64,000 nt of DNA from Candidatus Roseilinea sp. (GTDB taxonomy: Bacteria; Chloroflexota; Anaerolineae; J036; Brachytrichaceae): assembly GCA_025998955.1 (NCBI GenBank), contig AP024676.1, positions 3,906,001-3,970,000 on the forward strand, written 5' to 3'. The notes beneath the pieces were generated by a model, which did not search any database, had not been told where the DNA came from, and was given only the letters and a program-made list of their open reading frames with translations. This document shows positions 26,228-35,162 of this stretch, in pieces (positions within the stretch are counted from its first letter, which is position 1; each line of letters opens with the position of its first letter). The translations under genes were made by a program, and so were the position numbers.

Positions 26228-26842
26228 ATGGCAAGGTCCGTCAACTCCGATGCTGGCATCTACCAGCTCCGCATCGCGTTGCGCGATTCGCATCCTCCCA
26301 TCTGGCGGCGCGTGTTGACGCCAGGCAACTGGACGCTGGGCGCGCTGCACTACGTGATTCAAGTGGCGATGGGCTGGACGAACTCGCACCTGCACCAGTT
26401 CATCGTCGGCGACGACTACATCAGCCTGTATCCGGTCGAAGGAGTCACATCGAGAGATTCGGCAGACGTCACGCTGGCCGAGATCGCGCTCAAGCCCAAG
26501 TCCAAGTTCGTCTACGAATACGACTTCGGCGACAGTTGGGAGCACGACATCACGGTCGAAAAGATCATGCCGCCGGAGGACGGCGTGCGCTATCCGGTGT
26601 GTGTGGACGGCAAGCGCGCCTGCCCGCCCGACGACTGCGGCGGCGTGTATGGCTACGAGAACCTGCTCGCCATCATCAACGACCCCGGCCACGAGGAGCA
26701 CGAGGAGATGGTCGCCTGGCTGGAGGAGATGCGCCCCGGCTTCGACCCTGACGCCTTCGACATCGTCGCCGTCAACAAGAGTCTCGCCAAGATTCGCCCG
26801 AACGTGCTGGACGCCGAGCGCAACGTGCGATTGTTCGTGTGA
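26228..26842 (+). CDS. Plasmid pRiA4b ORF-3-like protein
   Basis: The 204-residue protein carries the family signature IYQLRIALRDSHPPIWRRV, then LHYVIQVAMGWTNSHLHQF, FVYEYDFGDSWEHDITVE and the cysteine-containing PPDDCGGVYGYENLL. The family occurs widely on chromosomes, plasmids and IS1096-type elements. Its function is not established. The ATG at 26228 gives the normal start; the longer open frame reaching back to 25343 is only the shadow of the DUF72 gene. Confidence 0.85.
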   Translation: MARSVNSDAGIYQLRIALRDSHPPIWRRVLTPGNWTLGALHYVIQVAMGWTNSHLHQFIVGDDYISLYPVEGVTSRDSADVTLAEIALKPKSKFVYEYDFGDSWEHDITVEKIMPPEDGVRYPVCVDGKRACPPDDCGGVYGYENLLAIINDPGHEEHEEMVAWLEEMRPGFDPDAFDIVAVNKSLAKIRPNVLDAERNVRLFV

Positions 26843-26851
26843 GACCCTGGA

Positions 26852-29800
26852 TCAGGACGCGGGATCTTCCAGCGACCTGACCCATTCAACCACATGGTCC
26901 AGCCCGAACTCGGTGACGCGCGTCGCGGCCGTCTCGACCCCTGGATGATGTGATAACCCGGCGAGCACCTGGTGGCTGCGCTCACGCGCCATCCGCTGCG
27001 TCACCGGGTGCTGGACAATGAAATCAAGCACCGCTATCGCCGGCTCGAATTGCCTCTGTCTTGCCAGTACCTCGCCCAATCCCGCCAGCGCGTCGAGCAT
27101 GTCGGGCACGCTTTGAATCTCGCGCGCGATGGCCAATGCTTCCTGAAACCCTTCCCACGCTGCGCTCAACTCGCCCATGTCCAATAAAGTCAATCCCAAC
27201 CCATTCAGGTTGGCGGCGATCCAGCGCTGCTCACTGATCGCGCGGCAGTAGGCTAGGCTGCGTTCGTAGAATTGGCGCGATTGTTCGAAATCACCCAGTG
27301 AGCGCGCGTTGCCGGCCATGTTGCTGAGCGTCACGGCGATGAGGATCGGCTCGCCTACCTTGAGCGCCAGCGCATAGGCTTCTTCGTAGAGCAGTCGCTC
27401 CTCGGCGAAGCGGTCGTTGCGCCCATAGTTCGATCCGAGATTGTTCAAGGTGTTGGCAATGCCGCGCGCATAGCCATGTTCGCGGAAGATGGCCAGACAC
27501 GCCTCGAAGTAGCCTTGCGCCTCGTCGAACAGCCCCTGGTTGCTATGCCATGCGGCCAACCAATTCAGCGCCGCCGTGCTGCCTTTGCGGTCACCAACGG
27601 CTTGGTACGTCGCCAGGCTCTCTTTCAGGATCGGCGCAGCCTCGGCGTACTGACCCATGCGCACATGCGCCTTACCCAGCCGGGCCAGCGCCTCAGCGAT
27701 CATGACGAAATCGCCAGCACGGCGCAGCGTGGGCAGTGCTCGTTCGATCAGCGTGACCGTGTCGGCGTAGCAGCTCAGGCTGAACGCAAACTCGGCCAAC
27801 AGCGATTCGATCGTTGCCAGCATCGTCATGCCCGCCGCTGATTTCCGGCGCTCAGAATTGAATTCGCTCCAGCCCGCAGCACGCATGGCTTGTTGCATCG
27901 CAGCGAAAGCGCGCCAGCCCTCTCCATACCAGCATTCGCGGACGTAGAAGTAAGCCAGCATCGGGGCGCAGCGTGTGACCAGTGTGATGATCTCTGCCGC
28001 GCGGCCGTCGTTTCGCACATCATCGGTTTGCTCGATCAGCCATTCCCACGCCACGCGCAAGTTGCCAATCTCCCTGCGCAACTCGTCCAACATTTGCGGT
28101 TCGCCGGCTGTTTCACGCGTTGGCGCGCGCTGCGCGATGCACTCGGCGTAGAAGCAGCAATGCGCAGCCTGCGCATCCAACCGTTCAGTTTCGTCCAGCT
28201 TGCTAGCGAGATACTGGCGCAGCATTTCGTGAACGCTCCACCGCTCATCGCTCGTCCGCTCGATCAACGACTTATCAGCCAGGCGATCCAGATCGGAGCG
28301 CGTTGCTCCGGCCACAGCCTCGGCGGCCGCGTCATCGAAACCGCCGCGAAAGGCGGCCAGCCTGGCCAGCTTGTGGGCATCCTCGTGCGTCAGCATGTCC
28401 CACGAGTAATCGAAGGCCACGCACAGGCTGCGATGCCGCTCCGGCACGTTCTGCGCCGGCGTGCGCAGGAAATCAAGGTTGCGTTGGATCGCGCGCGCGA
28501 TCTCCTCGCACGTGTGCGTGCGCACCCAGCCCGCCGCCAGCTCGATGCCCAGCGGCAACCCCTCCATCAACCGGCAGATATCGGCGACCGTCTCTGGTGA
28601 GACGGTCAGATCGAAGCGCAGGCTGAGCCGTTTGGCGCGCTGGGCGAAGAGCTGCACAGCGCTGTATTGCGCCAACGCATCCAGGTCATCCGTCGCATCT
28701 ACCTCAAGCATCGGTTGAGCCGGCGGAAGCGCCGGCGGAAGCGCCGGCGGAAGCGACAGCCCATGCACATCGAACAACCATTCCTCATACAGGTTTAGCC
28801 GTTCGCGCGAGGTGATCAGAATTTTGACGCTGCGAGCTGCTTGCAGTATCTCGGTCAGCAGCACTGCTTCGCTCAACACATGCTCGAAGTTGTCGAGCAC
28901 GAGCAGCATTTCCTTCTCACACAGGTGATTGAGCAACTGGATTTTCAACTCTTGTTGCCCGGAGAACACCAGGCCTATCGCACTGGCCATCGCGGCGATG
29001 ATCTGATCGGCGGTATTGACGGCCGCAAGCGAGACGAAGTAGGCGCCGTGTCGAAATGGGCCGCCGCGATTTGCGCCATCTGCGCCCCAATCTGCGATGA
29101 GGCGATGCGCCGCTTGCAGCGCCAGGCGCGTCTTGCCAGCGCCGCCCATGCCGATGAGCGTTAATAAGCGACAGCCCGGGTCGGCCAACAACGATGCGAT
29201 CTGGGCGAGTTCCTCAGCGCGTCCGATGAAGGCCGTCGTCGGCGCAGGCAGGTTGTGCAGTGGCGCCGACGAAGTCGCGTCCGCTGCCAAGGCTTCGCAT
29301 TCGTGCATGTCGCGCTGGATGCGTTCGGCTAACGCGCGGGTCGTCGTGTCCGGCTCGATGCCGAGTGCTTCGGCCAGCGCGCGGCGGCATTGTTCGAACT
29401 GCCGGAGCGCTGCTGCAGGTTGGCCGCTGTGCGCCAGCAGCGACATCAACCCACGGTGCGCCCCTTCGTGCCACGGCTCCAGCTCGATCAGGCGGCGGCA
29501 GGCGGCGATGCCTTCGCTCGTGCAGCCAACCTCTTCGTAATGGCTTGCCAGCCGCTCGCCGATGTGAATCGCCAGCCGGCACAGATGCTCGCGCTGCATC
29601 AGCATCCACTCTTCGAAGGCCGGCGCGTTATGCACCTCCAGGCCGTGCATGAAGTCGCCTTTGTAGAGGGCGAAGAGGCGCTCCATCTCGCCCACTTCGC
29701 CGGGAGATGGTTTGTCCGGCGAAGCCAGCAGCCGTTGCGCACGCTGCTCGAACACCGATGCGTCTATTGTGTGCGGCAGGCTGTGATCGAACGCAATCTC

Positions 29801-30058
29801 GTTGCGCGAGGCCATCACGTAGTCGCCGACAGCGGCGCGCAGCTTCGTCAGCACCACGCGCAAATTGCGACGGGCGTCCGCCTCGTTCAACTCGCCCCAC
29901 AACAGACCGGTGATGACGCTGCGTGGCTGCGAGCGGCCGGTGACGGCCAGATAGCACAACAGCGCCCGCGCCTTGGACAACGTCAGATTGGCGAGCGGTT
30001 TGCCGTCCAACGCGATCCGGCAATCGCCGAGCAAGGTCAGCCGCAGTTCGTGAGACAT
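26852..30058 (-). CDS. BTAD/NB-ARC/TPR transcriptional regulator (AfsR/SARP-type)
   Basis: This large regulator (1068 residues) starts with an OmpR-like winged-helix domain (LRLTLLGDCRIALDGKPL, about 1-95) and a bacterial transcriptional activation domain (about 100-245). A STAND NTPase follows, with P-loop LIGMGGAGKTRLAL near residue 295, Walker B LLVLDNFEH and GLPLGIELAAGWV. TPR repeats fill roughly 640-1030 (GRNDRFAEERLLYEEAYALA and others). Such proteins switch on adjacent genes when the NTPase oligomerises. Three tandem 12-base units (GCCGGCGGAAGC, near 28720-28754) encode LPPALPPALPPA in the linker. It is divergent from the lipase gene, its most likely target. The start ATG abuts a heptamer array. 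Confidence 0.9.
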   Translation of the reverse strand: MSHELRLTLLGDCRIALDGKPLANLTLSKARALLCYLAVTGRSQPRSVITGLLWGELNEADARRNLRVVLTKLRAAVGDYVMASRNEIAFDHSLPHTIDASVFEQRAQRLLASPDKPSPGEVGEMERLFALYKGDFMHGLEVHNAPAFEEWMLMQREHLCRLAIHIGERLASHYEEVGCTSEGIAACRRLIELEPWHEGAHRGLMSLLAHSGQPAAALRQFEQCRRALAEALGIEPDTTTRALAERIQRDMHECEALAADATSSAPLHNLPAPTTAFIGRAEELAQIASLLADPGCRLLTLIGMGGAGKTRLALQAAHRLIADWGADGANRGGPFRHGAYFVSLAAVNTADQIIAAMASAIGLVFSGQQELKIQLLNHLCEKEMLLVLDNFEHVLSEAVLLTEILQAARSVKILITSRERLNLYEEWLFDVHGLSLPPALPPALPPAQPMLEVDATDDLDALAQYSAVQLFAQRAKRLSLRFDLTVSPETVADICRLMEGLPLGIELAAGWVRTHTCEEIARAIQRNLDFLRTPAQNVPERHRSLCVAFDYSWDMLTHEDAHKLARLAAFRGGFDDAAAEAVAGATRSDLDRLADKSLIERTSDERWSVHEMLRQYLASKLDETERLDAQAAHCCFYAECIAQRAPTRETAGEPQMLDELRREIGNLRVAWEWLIEQTDDVRNDGRAAEIITLVTRCAPMLAYFYVRECWYGEGWRAFAAMQQAMRAAGWSEFNSERRKSAAGMTMLATIESLLAEFAFSLSCYADTVTLIERALPTLRRAGDFVMIAEALARLGKAHVRMGQYAEAAPILKESLATYQAVGDRKGSTAALNWLAAWHSNQGLFDEAQGYFEACLAIFREHGYARGIANTLNNLGSNYGRNDRFAEERLLYEEAYALALKVGEPILIAVTLSNMAGNARSLGDFEQSRQFYERSLAYCRAISEQRWIAANLNGLGLTLLDMGELSAAWEGFQEALAIAREIQSVPDMLDALAGLGEVLARQRQFEPAIAVLDFIVQHPVTQRMARERSHQVLAGLSHHPGVETAATRVTEFGLDHVVEWVRSLEDPAS

Positions 30059-30086
30059 GAGCGATGAGCGATTAGCGATCCGTTAG
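30059..30086. repeat. 7-bp tandem array abutting the BTAD regulator start codon
   Basis: GAGCGAT twice, TAGCGAT and CCGTTAG in register begin at the base after the ATG complement (30056-30058) and replace any normal leader for the regulator. Confidence 0.75.
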
Positions 30087-30211
30087 CGATGACTCGATAT
30101 CGTGCGCGCAACGGACGCCAATTATCGCGACGTTGTGGGGCGAGGCATTCACCTCTTTGCAGAGTTCAATCTGCGGCGTTCCCGAATGCGTCGCCCCTGC
30201 GGAGGAATATC

Positions 30212-31126
30212 ATGGCGCACAAAGACATCTACCGCTATTTCCGCGAGGACTACGTCGGCCACTCCAAGGCCAACGCGTATCTGCTCGCGTTGCTCAGCCA
30301 CTACGTCTACAAGGAAAGGCCGCCTGGATCGGGCGCCTTCGAGGCGCGCTTCAAAAGCCTCTTTCAGGATCTCAGCGACACCGATCCTTTCGTCGTCCAG
30401 ACCTTTACGGAATCACTTCCCTTTCCATATGACACCGAAGTCGCCATCCTCGCCAACTCGCGGGTGGTTCTGGTCGTCTTTCGCGGCACGGAGGGTATCA
30501 CTGCCGTCAAGGATTGGCTCACCAACGCCCAGCACCTCATGCTCGATGCACCGGATGACTGGGGCAACGTCAAAGTGCACAAGGGCTTTTATAACGCGCT
30601 GAGCGCGGTGTATCAGAGCGTGCGGAATGAGGTCAGGAGCTGCCGAACGAAGAACCAGAAGGTGTTTCTGACCGGCCACAGCCTGGGCGGCGCGCTGGCG
30701 ATGCTATGCGCGTATCGCTTTCAGAAGGTGGGTGGTGTGCCGGTGGCGGGCGTGTATGTGTTCGGCGCGCCACGCGTGGGCGATCTCGGTTTCGCCAACG
30801 CTTACAACAACCTGCTCAAGGACAAGACCTTCCGCTGGGTGAAGAACCTCGACTTCGCCTCGAAGCTGCCCGACCATGCGCCGCCGCCGCTGCCGACGAC
30901 GCGCTATCACCACATCGGCATCCTGAACTTCATCAAGGCCAACGGCAATATCGAGATGGATCACCTGGATGTGGAAACCGTCGGCATTCCCAGCATCAAC
31001 GATCACAGCATGCCGAACTACTGCATCACGATGTATAGCCGCCTGTCGAAAGATAAGCGCCAGAGTGACAGTAACCCGGCCTATCTGGTGCGGGGTGACG
31101 TGCCGGCAACAGGGTTGTTTGGCTGA
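30212..31126 (+). CDS. Class 3 lipase (alpha/beta hydrolase)
   Basis: The 304-residue hydrolase has the nucleophile elbow LTGHSLGGALAML (Ser about 157), the oxyanion block VVVFRGTEG near 90, the acid-residue region FGAPRVGD and a late His in NDHSMPNYCI. This is the layout of fungal-type lipase_3 proteins, which hydrolyse acylglycerols. No signal peptide is visible (MAHKDIYRYF), so it may be cytoplasmic or leaderless. GGAGGA stands 6 bases before the ATG at 30212, which decides the start. It is divergent from the BTAD regulator. Confidence 0.9.
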   Translation: MAHKDIYRYFREDYVGHSKANAYLLALLSHYVYKERPPGSGAFEARFKSLFQDLSDTDPFVVQTFTESLPFPYDTEVAILANSRVVLVVFRGTEGITAVKDWLTNAQHLMLDAPDDWGNVKVHKGFYNALSAVYQSVRNEVRSCRTKNQKVFLTGHSLGGALAMLCAYRFQKVGGVPVAGVYVFGAPRVGDLGFANAYNNLLKDKTFRWVKNLDFASKLPDHAPPPLPTTRYHHIGILNFIKANGNIEMDHLDVETVGIPSINDHSMPNYCITMYSRLSKDKRQSDSNPAYLVRGDVPATGLFG

Positions 31127-31426
31127 TTAACTCACGTTACGCAGCAGGCCCGAGGCTGAAGCCCTCGGGCTGAGAGAACAGGATTCAGGAGATTCAGGAC
31201 TCTCAGGACTATGGCGAGCGGAGGCAAGACGACATCGTGCATGCCAGAACATCATTCCTGCTCGTTCAGCGCTGCGGCTTCAGCCCAGCGCACGATGGGC
31301 ATGTGATGCGTTTCCAGCTCATCGAGAGAGCGTGTCGTGTTGTTGACAGACTGTCCTTGCGTAACGTCAGTGATTAACTATCTGAGGGGATCAGTTTGGC
31401 TGGCTGGACCAGCCTGGGGAGTATCC
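31127..31426. other. 300-base gap with palindrome, gene remnant and inverted ends
   Basis: The gap holds a perfect 8-base-stem palindrome (GCCCGAGG / CCTCGGGC, 31148-31170). It also holds a 10-base inverted pair, ACGTTACGCA near 31135 and its complement near 31357, each with TTAA just outside, which looks like a short non-autonomous element of about 240 bases. Inside, the minus strand keeps an open stretch (31350 to 31252) ending SLDELETHHMPIVRWAEAAA and then LNEQE before a TGA. That could be the tail of a lost gene. Otherwise nothing is recognised. Confidence 0.4.
31148..31170. repeat. Palindrome GCCCGAGG-CTGAAGC-CCTCGGGC
   Basis: A perfect 8-base stem with a CTGAAGC loop, 22 bases beyond the lipase stop. 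No T-run follows on either strand. Confidence 0.6.
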
Positions 31427-34400
31427 ATGCGAAAGTTCCGCTCTACATTCCATTCACTGCTGTTCGTCGCCGCGCTGGCGATCACGTCGTTCCACTCGAA
31501 CGTACCTGTGCGAGCGCAGGTGTCGCTCCCGCCGGAGGCGCAGACGATGACGAGCACGCTGGCAGCCACCGGTAACCTGCCGCTCATCGTCACCTTTCGC
31601 GTGGCCGGTTATCGCGTCGAGGCGATGACCGAAAGCGAACAAAGCGAACAGGCGCAGCGCAATGCCATCGCCCAGGCGCAGAGCAACCTGCTCTCACGCA
31701 TGGCGCCCTTCGGCGTGACGAATGTGAAGACCTTCCCCTACGTGCCGCAGATGGCGTTCACCGTCTCCAGCGTCGAGGCGTTGCAGGCGTTGTATGCCGA
31801 TCCGTCGGTCATCGCCATTCAGGAGGATATGGCTACGCCGCCTGCGCTGACCGACAGCGTGCCGCTCGTGCGGGCCGACGACGTCCAATCGCTCTTTTAC
31901 ACCGGCCAGAGCATGACCGTCGCCATCCTGGACACCGGCGTGGACAAGACGCACCCGGATCTCAGCGGCAAAGTCGTCTCGGAAGCATGCTACTCGACCA
32001 CGAATGCAGCCCAAGGCAGCGCATCGCTATGCCTCGGCGGCGCGGCCAGCTCGACGGCTGTCAACTCCGGTCTCAATTGCGCAGCGACGACCAGCAGTTG
32101 CGACCACGGCACGCACGTGGCTGGCATCGTGGCCGGGGTCGCGCCCAGTGCGACGCTGATGGCCATTCAAGTGTTCTCGCGCATCACCGATAACCCTCCG
32201 ACCAACACGCCTTGCGCGACCAACGGCCGCACCAGCCCCTGCACGCTGACTTTCGTGTCCGACCAGATCGCGGCGCTCAACCGCGTCTTCGCGCTGCGCG
32301 CTTCGTTCAACATCGCTTCGGTCAACATGAGCCTGGGCGGCGGCAGCAATCAGGGCATCTGTGATACCGATTCGCGCAAGGCTACTGTTGACCTGTTGCG
32401 CGGCGTCGGCATCGCGACGGTTGCCTCAGCCGGTAACAGCAGCTTCACCAATGCGATGGGCGCGCCGGCCTGCATCTCGACCGTGGTCAGCGTAGGCGCC
32501 ACAACCAAGAGCAACCAGGTCGCCGGCTACTCTAACCTCTCGGTGATGACGACGCTGCTCGCGCCCGGATCGAATATCAACTCGACTGTGCTGTTCGACA
32601 GCTATGGGTCGAAGGACGGCACCTCGATGGCCGCGCCGCATGTAGCGGGCGCCTTCGCGGCGCTCAAGCAAGCACGCCCGAACGCCACTGTGCAGGATAT
32701 CTCCAGCGCGCTCGCCAGCACCGGCCTGTTAGTCACCGACACACGAACGGGTGGCCTGTGGTCGAAACGCCGGATGGACGCTTATCTGGCGCTGTGCGCT
32801 TTGATCTCCTGCGACGCTGATGACTTTCGCTACCTCTTTCCGCCGCAGACGCTGACGGGCAACATCAGCTCCAGCAACGATCGTGACCATTACTTCATCT
32901 TCACAACGGCCGGCGCGCGCATCACGCTTCAGATGAAGCGCACCAGCGGTGCGCTCGATCCGTATCTGGAGTTGTTCGACCCGAGCGGCGTGCGCGTGGC
33001 GCTCAACAACAACGGCGGGGGGGACAAGGATGCGCTCATCAACGACTACACGGCGCAGAAGACCGGGCGCTATCAGGTCATCGCCCGCAACGCTGACGGC
33101 CTGACGATGGGCGCCTACCAACTGATCGCCTCTCAGCAGGCCATTGCAGTAAGCCCCGTTCCTTCCATCACGTCACTCACCCCTAGCGCTGCCACCGGCT
33201 CACAGACTGCGTCCGACTTCTGGGTGCTGCTGCGCGGCGTGAACTTCACGCCACAGTCGCAAGCCTTGTGGAATGGTCAATTGCGCACCAGTCTGTTCGA
33301 GAGCAGCACGCGCCTGTGGATGCGTGTCCGCGGCAGCGACTTGGGGACACCGTGGCCACGCAACGTCAACGTCCAGGTGCGTAACCCCTATCCGGGCGGT
33401 GGGTCGAACTTCCGCACGTTCAACATCACCTTCCCGATCCTGGGCGAAAGCGAATTGGTGCAGCCCGCCGCCGGCAGCGTCGTCCCGATTGGCGTGAAGA
33501 CCACGTTCGTGATCAGTTGGACGCACCCGACCGACTCGTGGCGCACGATGCAGAACATGGACTTGCGCCTGCGCGACCAGGACAACAACGTCGCCGCGCA
33601 GATCCGCGTGGTCGAGCGGCCAGGCACCGCCAGCGTGTACCGCCTCTTGAACGGCGCGGACGGCCTGCAGCCCGATGAGGGCCTGCCCGGCGAGAACAAA
33701 GACCTGACCATCACCGACACCGTCACGCTGCATCTGGCCGATAGCCAGTTCTTCGGCTCCGGCCGCACGGCCACCATGACGCCGACCGTCACCTTCGGGC
33801 CGAACGCAGCCGGCGTCTACAACATCGAGTTCCGCGTGGATGGGCCGGATGGCGAGGTGCAGGACGACGACGTGCTGGGGCAGATCACGATTGCACCACC
33901 CGCATGCCCGTTGCCCGTGACTGGGGTGACGATGAGCGGGCCGGAGACAGGCATCGTCCAAACGGACTACACTTTCACCGCTGCACTCGCGCCATCGAAC
34001 GCGACGCTGCCGATCACCTATACCTGGTCGCCAGAGCCGAAGAGCGGTCAGGGCACAGCGTCGGCCGTCTACAACTTCGCCAACGCAGGCGAGCACATCG
34101 TCTTCCTCGGCGCAGAGAATTGCGGCAGCTTCGCCGCCGACCTGCGCACGGTCAAGATTCGCACCACCGACGCGCCCGATCTCGCCATCAGCAAGCACGC
34201 ACCCGCCATCGCGCTGGCCGGCGAGCCGATCACTTACACGCTCACGATCACCAATCGCGGCGCGACGACGGCCAGCAGCCTGAACGTGTTCGACATGCTG
34301 CCGCCCGGCGCGACCTGGGTCAGCGGCGGCGCGCTGGCAGGCAATGTCGTGCAGTGGCAAATCTCGTCGCTCGAAGGCTATGGCGCGACGGCGCAGACGA

Positions 34401-34957
34401 CATTCGTAGTCAATGCCAACGCGACGATCACCAACACCAGCTATAGCGTCAGCGCCAGCGGTGGATGGAGCGCGACAGGCGGCCCACCCGTCGTCACCCG
34501 CATCGTGGATGCCAAGGCGAGTGTGACTTCGGTCAACGCCGCTGCATTGAGTGCGCCTGACCTGAGCGTCAACTTACCCGAAGGCTCGGTGGCCGACGCA
34601 TCCGAAATCGCGCTCGATCTCTTGAGTGGGCCGTCTTATTCGCTGCCGTCCGACGCACAGTACGCTGGCCGCGCCTTCCGGCTGGACGCCTATCAATCGA
34701 ACGCGCGGGTCTCGGACTTCAAGCTCGGCGAGCCGTTCACGATCGCGCTGAGCTACAGCGACGCCGACGTAGCGGGCAAGAACGAGAACCTGCTCACGCT
34801 GTATCGCTGGGCGAGCGGGCAGTGGACGACGAGCGGTATTGCCTGCACGCCGAACCCGGCGGGCAACAGCGTGACGTGTTCGATCGAAGCGCCGCTGGGC
34901 GAGTTCGCGCTGGCGACGCGACAGACGAAGGCGCATTTGCCAGTGGTGATTCGGTAG
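31427..34957 (+). CDS. Exported subtilisin-like protease with PPC, DUF11 and C-terminal LPVVIR tail
   Basis: The ATG at 31427 has GGGGAG before it and opens a signal peptide (RKFRSTFHSLLFVAALAITS, cleavage near VRAQ). An I9-like propeptide (about 50-135) is followed by the S8 catalytic domain: Asp169 in VAILDTGVDKTHPDL, His227 in DHGTHVAGIVAG, Ser400 in GTSMAAPHVAGAF. Then come a PPC domain (DRDHYFIFTTAGARITLQM), an IPT-like and other beta domains, a DUF11/CARDB-like repeat (DLAISKHAPAIALAGEPITY) and a final beta domain. The protein ends AHLPVVIR at the stop, the tail shared by four other exported proteins here. At 1176 residues it is a large extracellular protease, probably nutrient-scavenging or processing surface proteins. 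Confidence 0.9.
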   Translation: MRKFRSTFHSLLFVAALAITSFHSNVPVRAQVSLPPEAQTMTSTLAATGNLPLIVTFRVAGYRVEAMTESEQSEQAQRNAIAQAQSNLLSRMAPFGVTNVKTFPYVPQMAFTVSSVEALQALYADPSVIAIQEDMATPPALTDSVPLVRADDVQSLFYTGQSMTVAILDTGVDKTHPDLSGKVVSEACYSTTNAAQGSASLCLGGAASSTAVNSGLNCAATTSSCDHGTHVAGIVAGVAPSATLMAIQVFSRITDNPPTNTPCATNGRTSPCTLTFVSDQIAALNRVFALRASFNIASVNMSLGGGSNQGICDTDSRKATVDLLRGVGIATVASAGNSSFTNAMGAPACISTVVSVGATTKSNQVAGYSNLSVMTTLLAPGSNINSTVLFDSYGSKDGTSMAAPHVAGAFAALKQARPNATVQDISSALASTGLLVTDTRTGGLWSKRRMDAYLALCALISCDADDFRYLFPPQTLTGNISSSNDRDHYFIFTTAGARITLQMKRTSGALDPYLELFDPSGVRVALNNNGGGDKDALINDYTAQKTGRYQVIARNADGLTMGAYQLIASQQAIAVSPVPSITSLTPSAATGSQTASDFWVLLRGVNFTPQSQALWNGQLRTSLFESSTRLWMRVRGSDLGTPWPRNVNVQVRNPYPGGGSNFRTFNITFPILGESELVQPAAGSVVPIGVKTTFVISWTHPTDSWRTMQNMDLRLRDQDNNVAAQIRVVERPGTASVYRLLNGADGLQPDEGLPGENKDLTITDTVTLHLADSQFFGSGRTATMTPTVTFGPNAAGVYNIEFRVDGPDGEVQDDDVLGQITIAPPACPLPVTGVTMSGPETGIVQTDYTFTAALAPSNATLPITYTWSPEPKSGQGTASAVYNFANAGEHIVFLGAENCGSFAADLRTVKIRTTDAPDLAISKHAPAIALAGEPITYTLTITNRGATTASSLNVFDMLPPGATWVSGGALAGNVVQWQISSLEGYGATAQTTFVVNANATITNTSYSVSASGGWSATGGPPVVTRIVDAKASVTSVNAAALSAPDLSVNLPEGSVADASEIALDLLSGPSYSLPSDAQYAGRAFRLDAYQSNARVSDFKLGEPFTIALSYSDADVAGKNENLLTLYRWASGQWTTSGIACTPNPAGNSVTCSIEAPLGEFALATRQTKAHLPVVIR

Positions 34958-34960
34958 CCC

Positions 34961-35162
34961 GCCCGGCTCTGAACAGCCGGGCTAAGCGAAGCCCGATGAT
35001 CAGATCTAACAATACAGCCCGGACATCGAATGTGACGCCCTTCCGTAACGCGCTTCAGCGCGTTTGGATGTGCCAGCCTGCGATTTCAATCGCTGGCGGG
35101 CGTGGCGGGCGTGGCGACGAATGAATTCGCCGCCTGATACGCCAAACCCGCTAAAGCGGGTT
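34961..35162. repeat. Cluster of four palindromes downstream of the subtilase
   Basis: In 200 bases there are four hairpins with different stems. GCCCGGCT/AGCCGGGC with loop CTGAAC lies at 34961-34982. AACGCGC/GCGCGTT with loop TTCA lies at 35047-35064. GCGAT/ATCGC with loop TTCA, nested in GCCAGC/GCTGGC, lies at 35072-35097. AACCCGCT/AGCGGGTT with loop AA lies at 35145-35162. The last contains the stop codon of the gene ending at 35151. Confidence 0.7.

Noticed and set aside
25343-26228. Upstream extension of the pRiA4b ORF-3-like gene to 499 residues
   Set aside because: The added part is antisense to DUF72 and the heptamer array; the family starts at the ATG at 26228.
31148-31170. Lipase terminator
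   Set aside because: The stem is good but no T-run follows on either strand, and similar hairpins occur in non-terminal positions, so it is listed as a palindrome instead.
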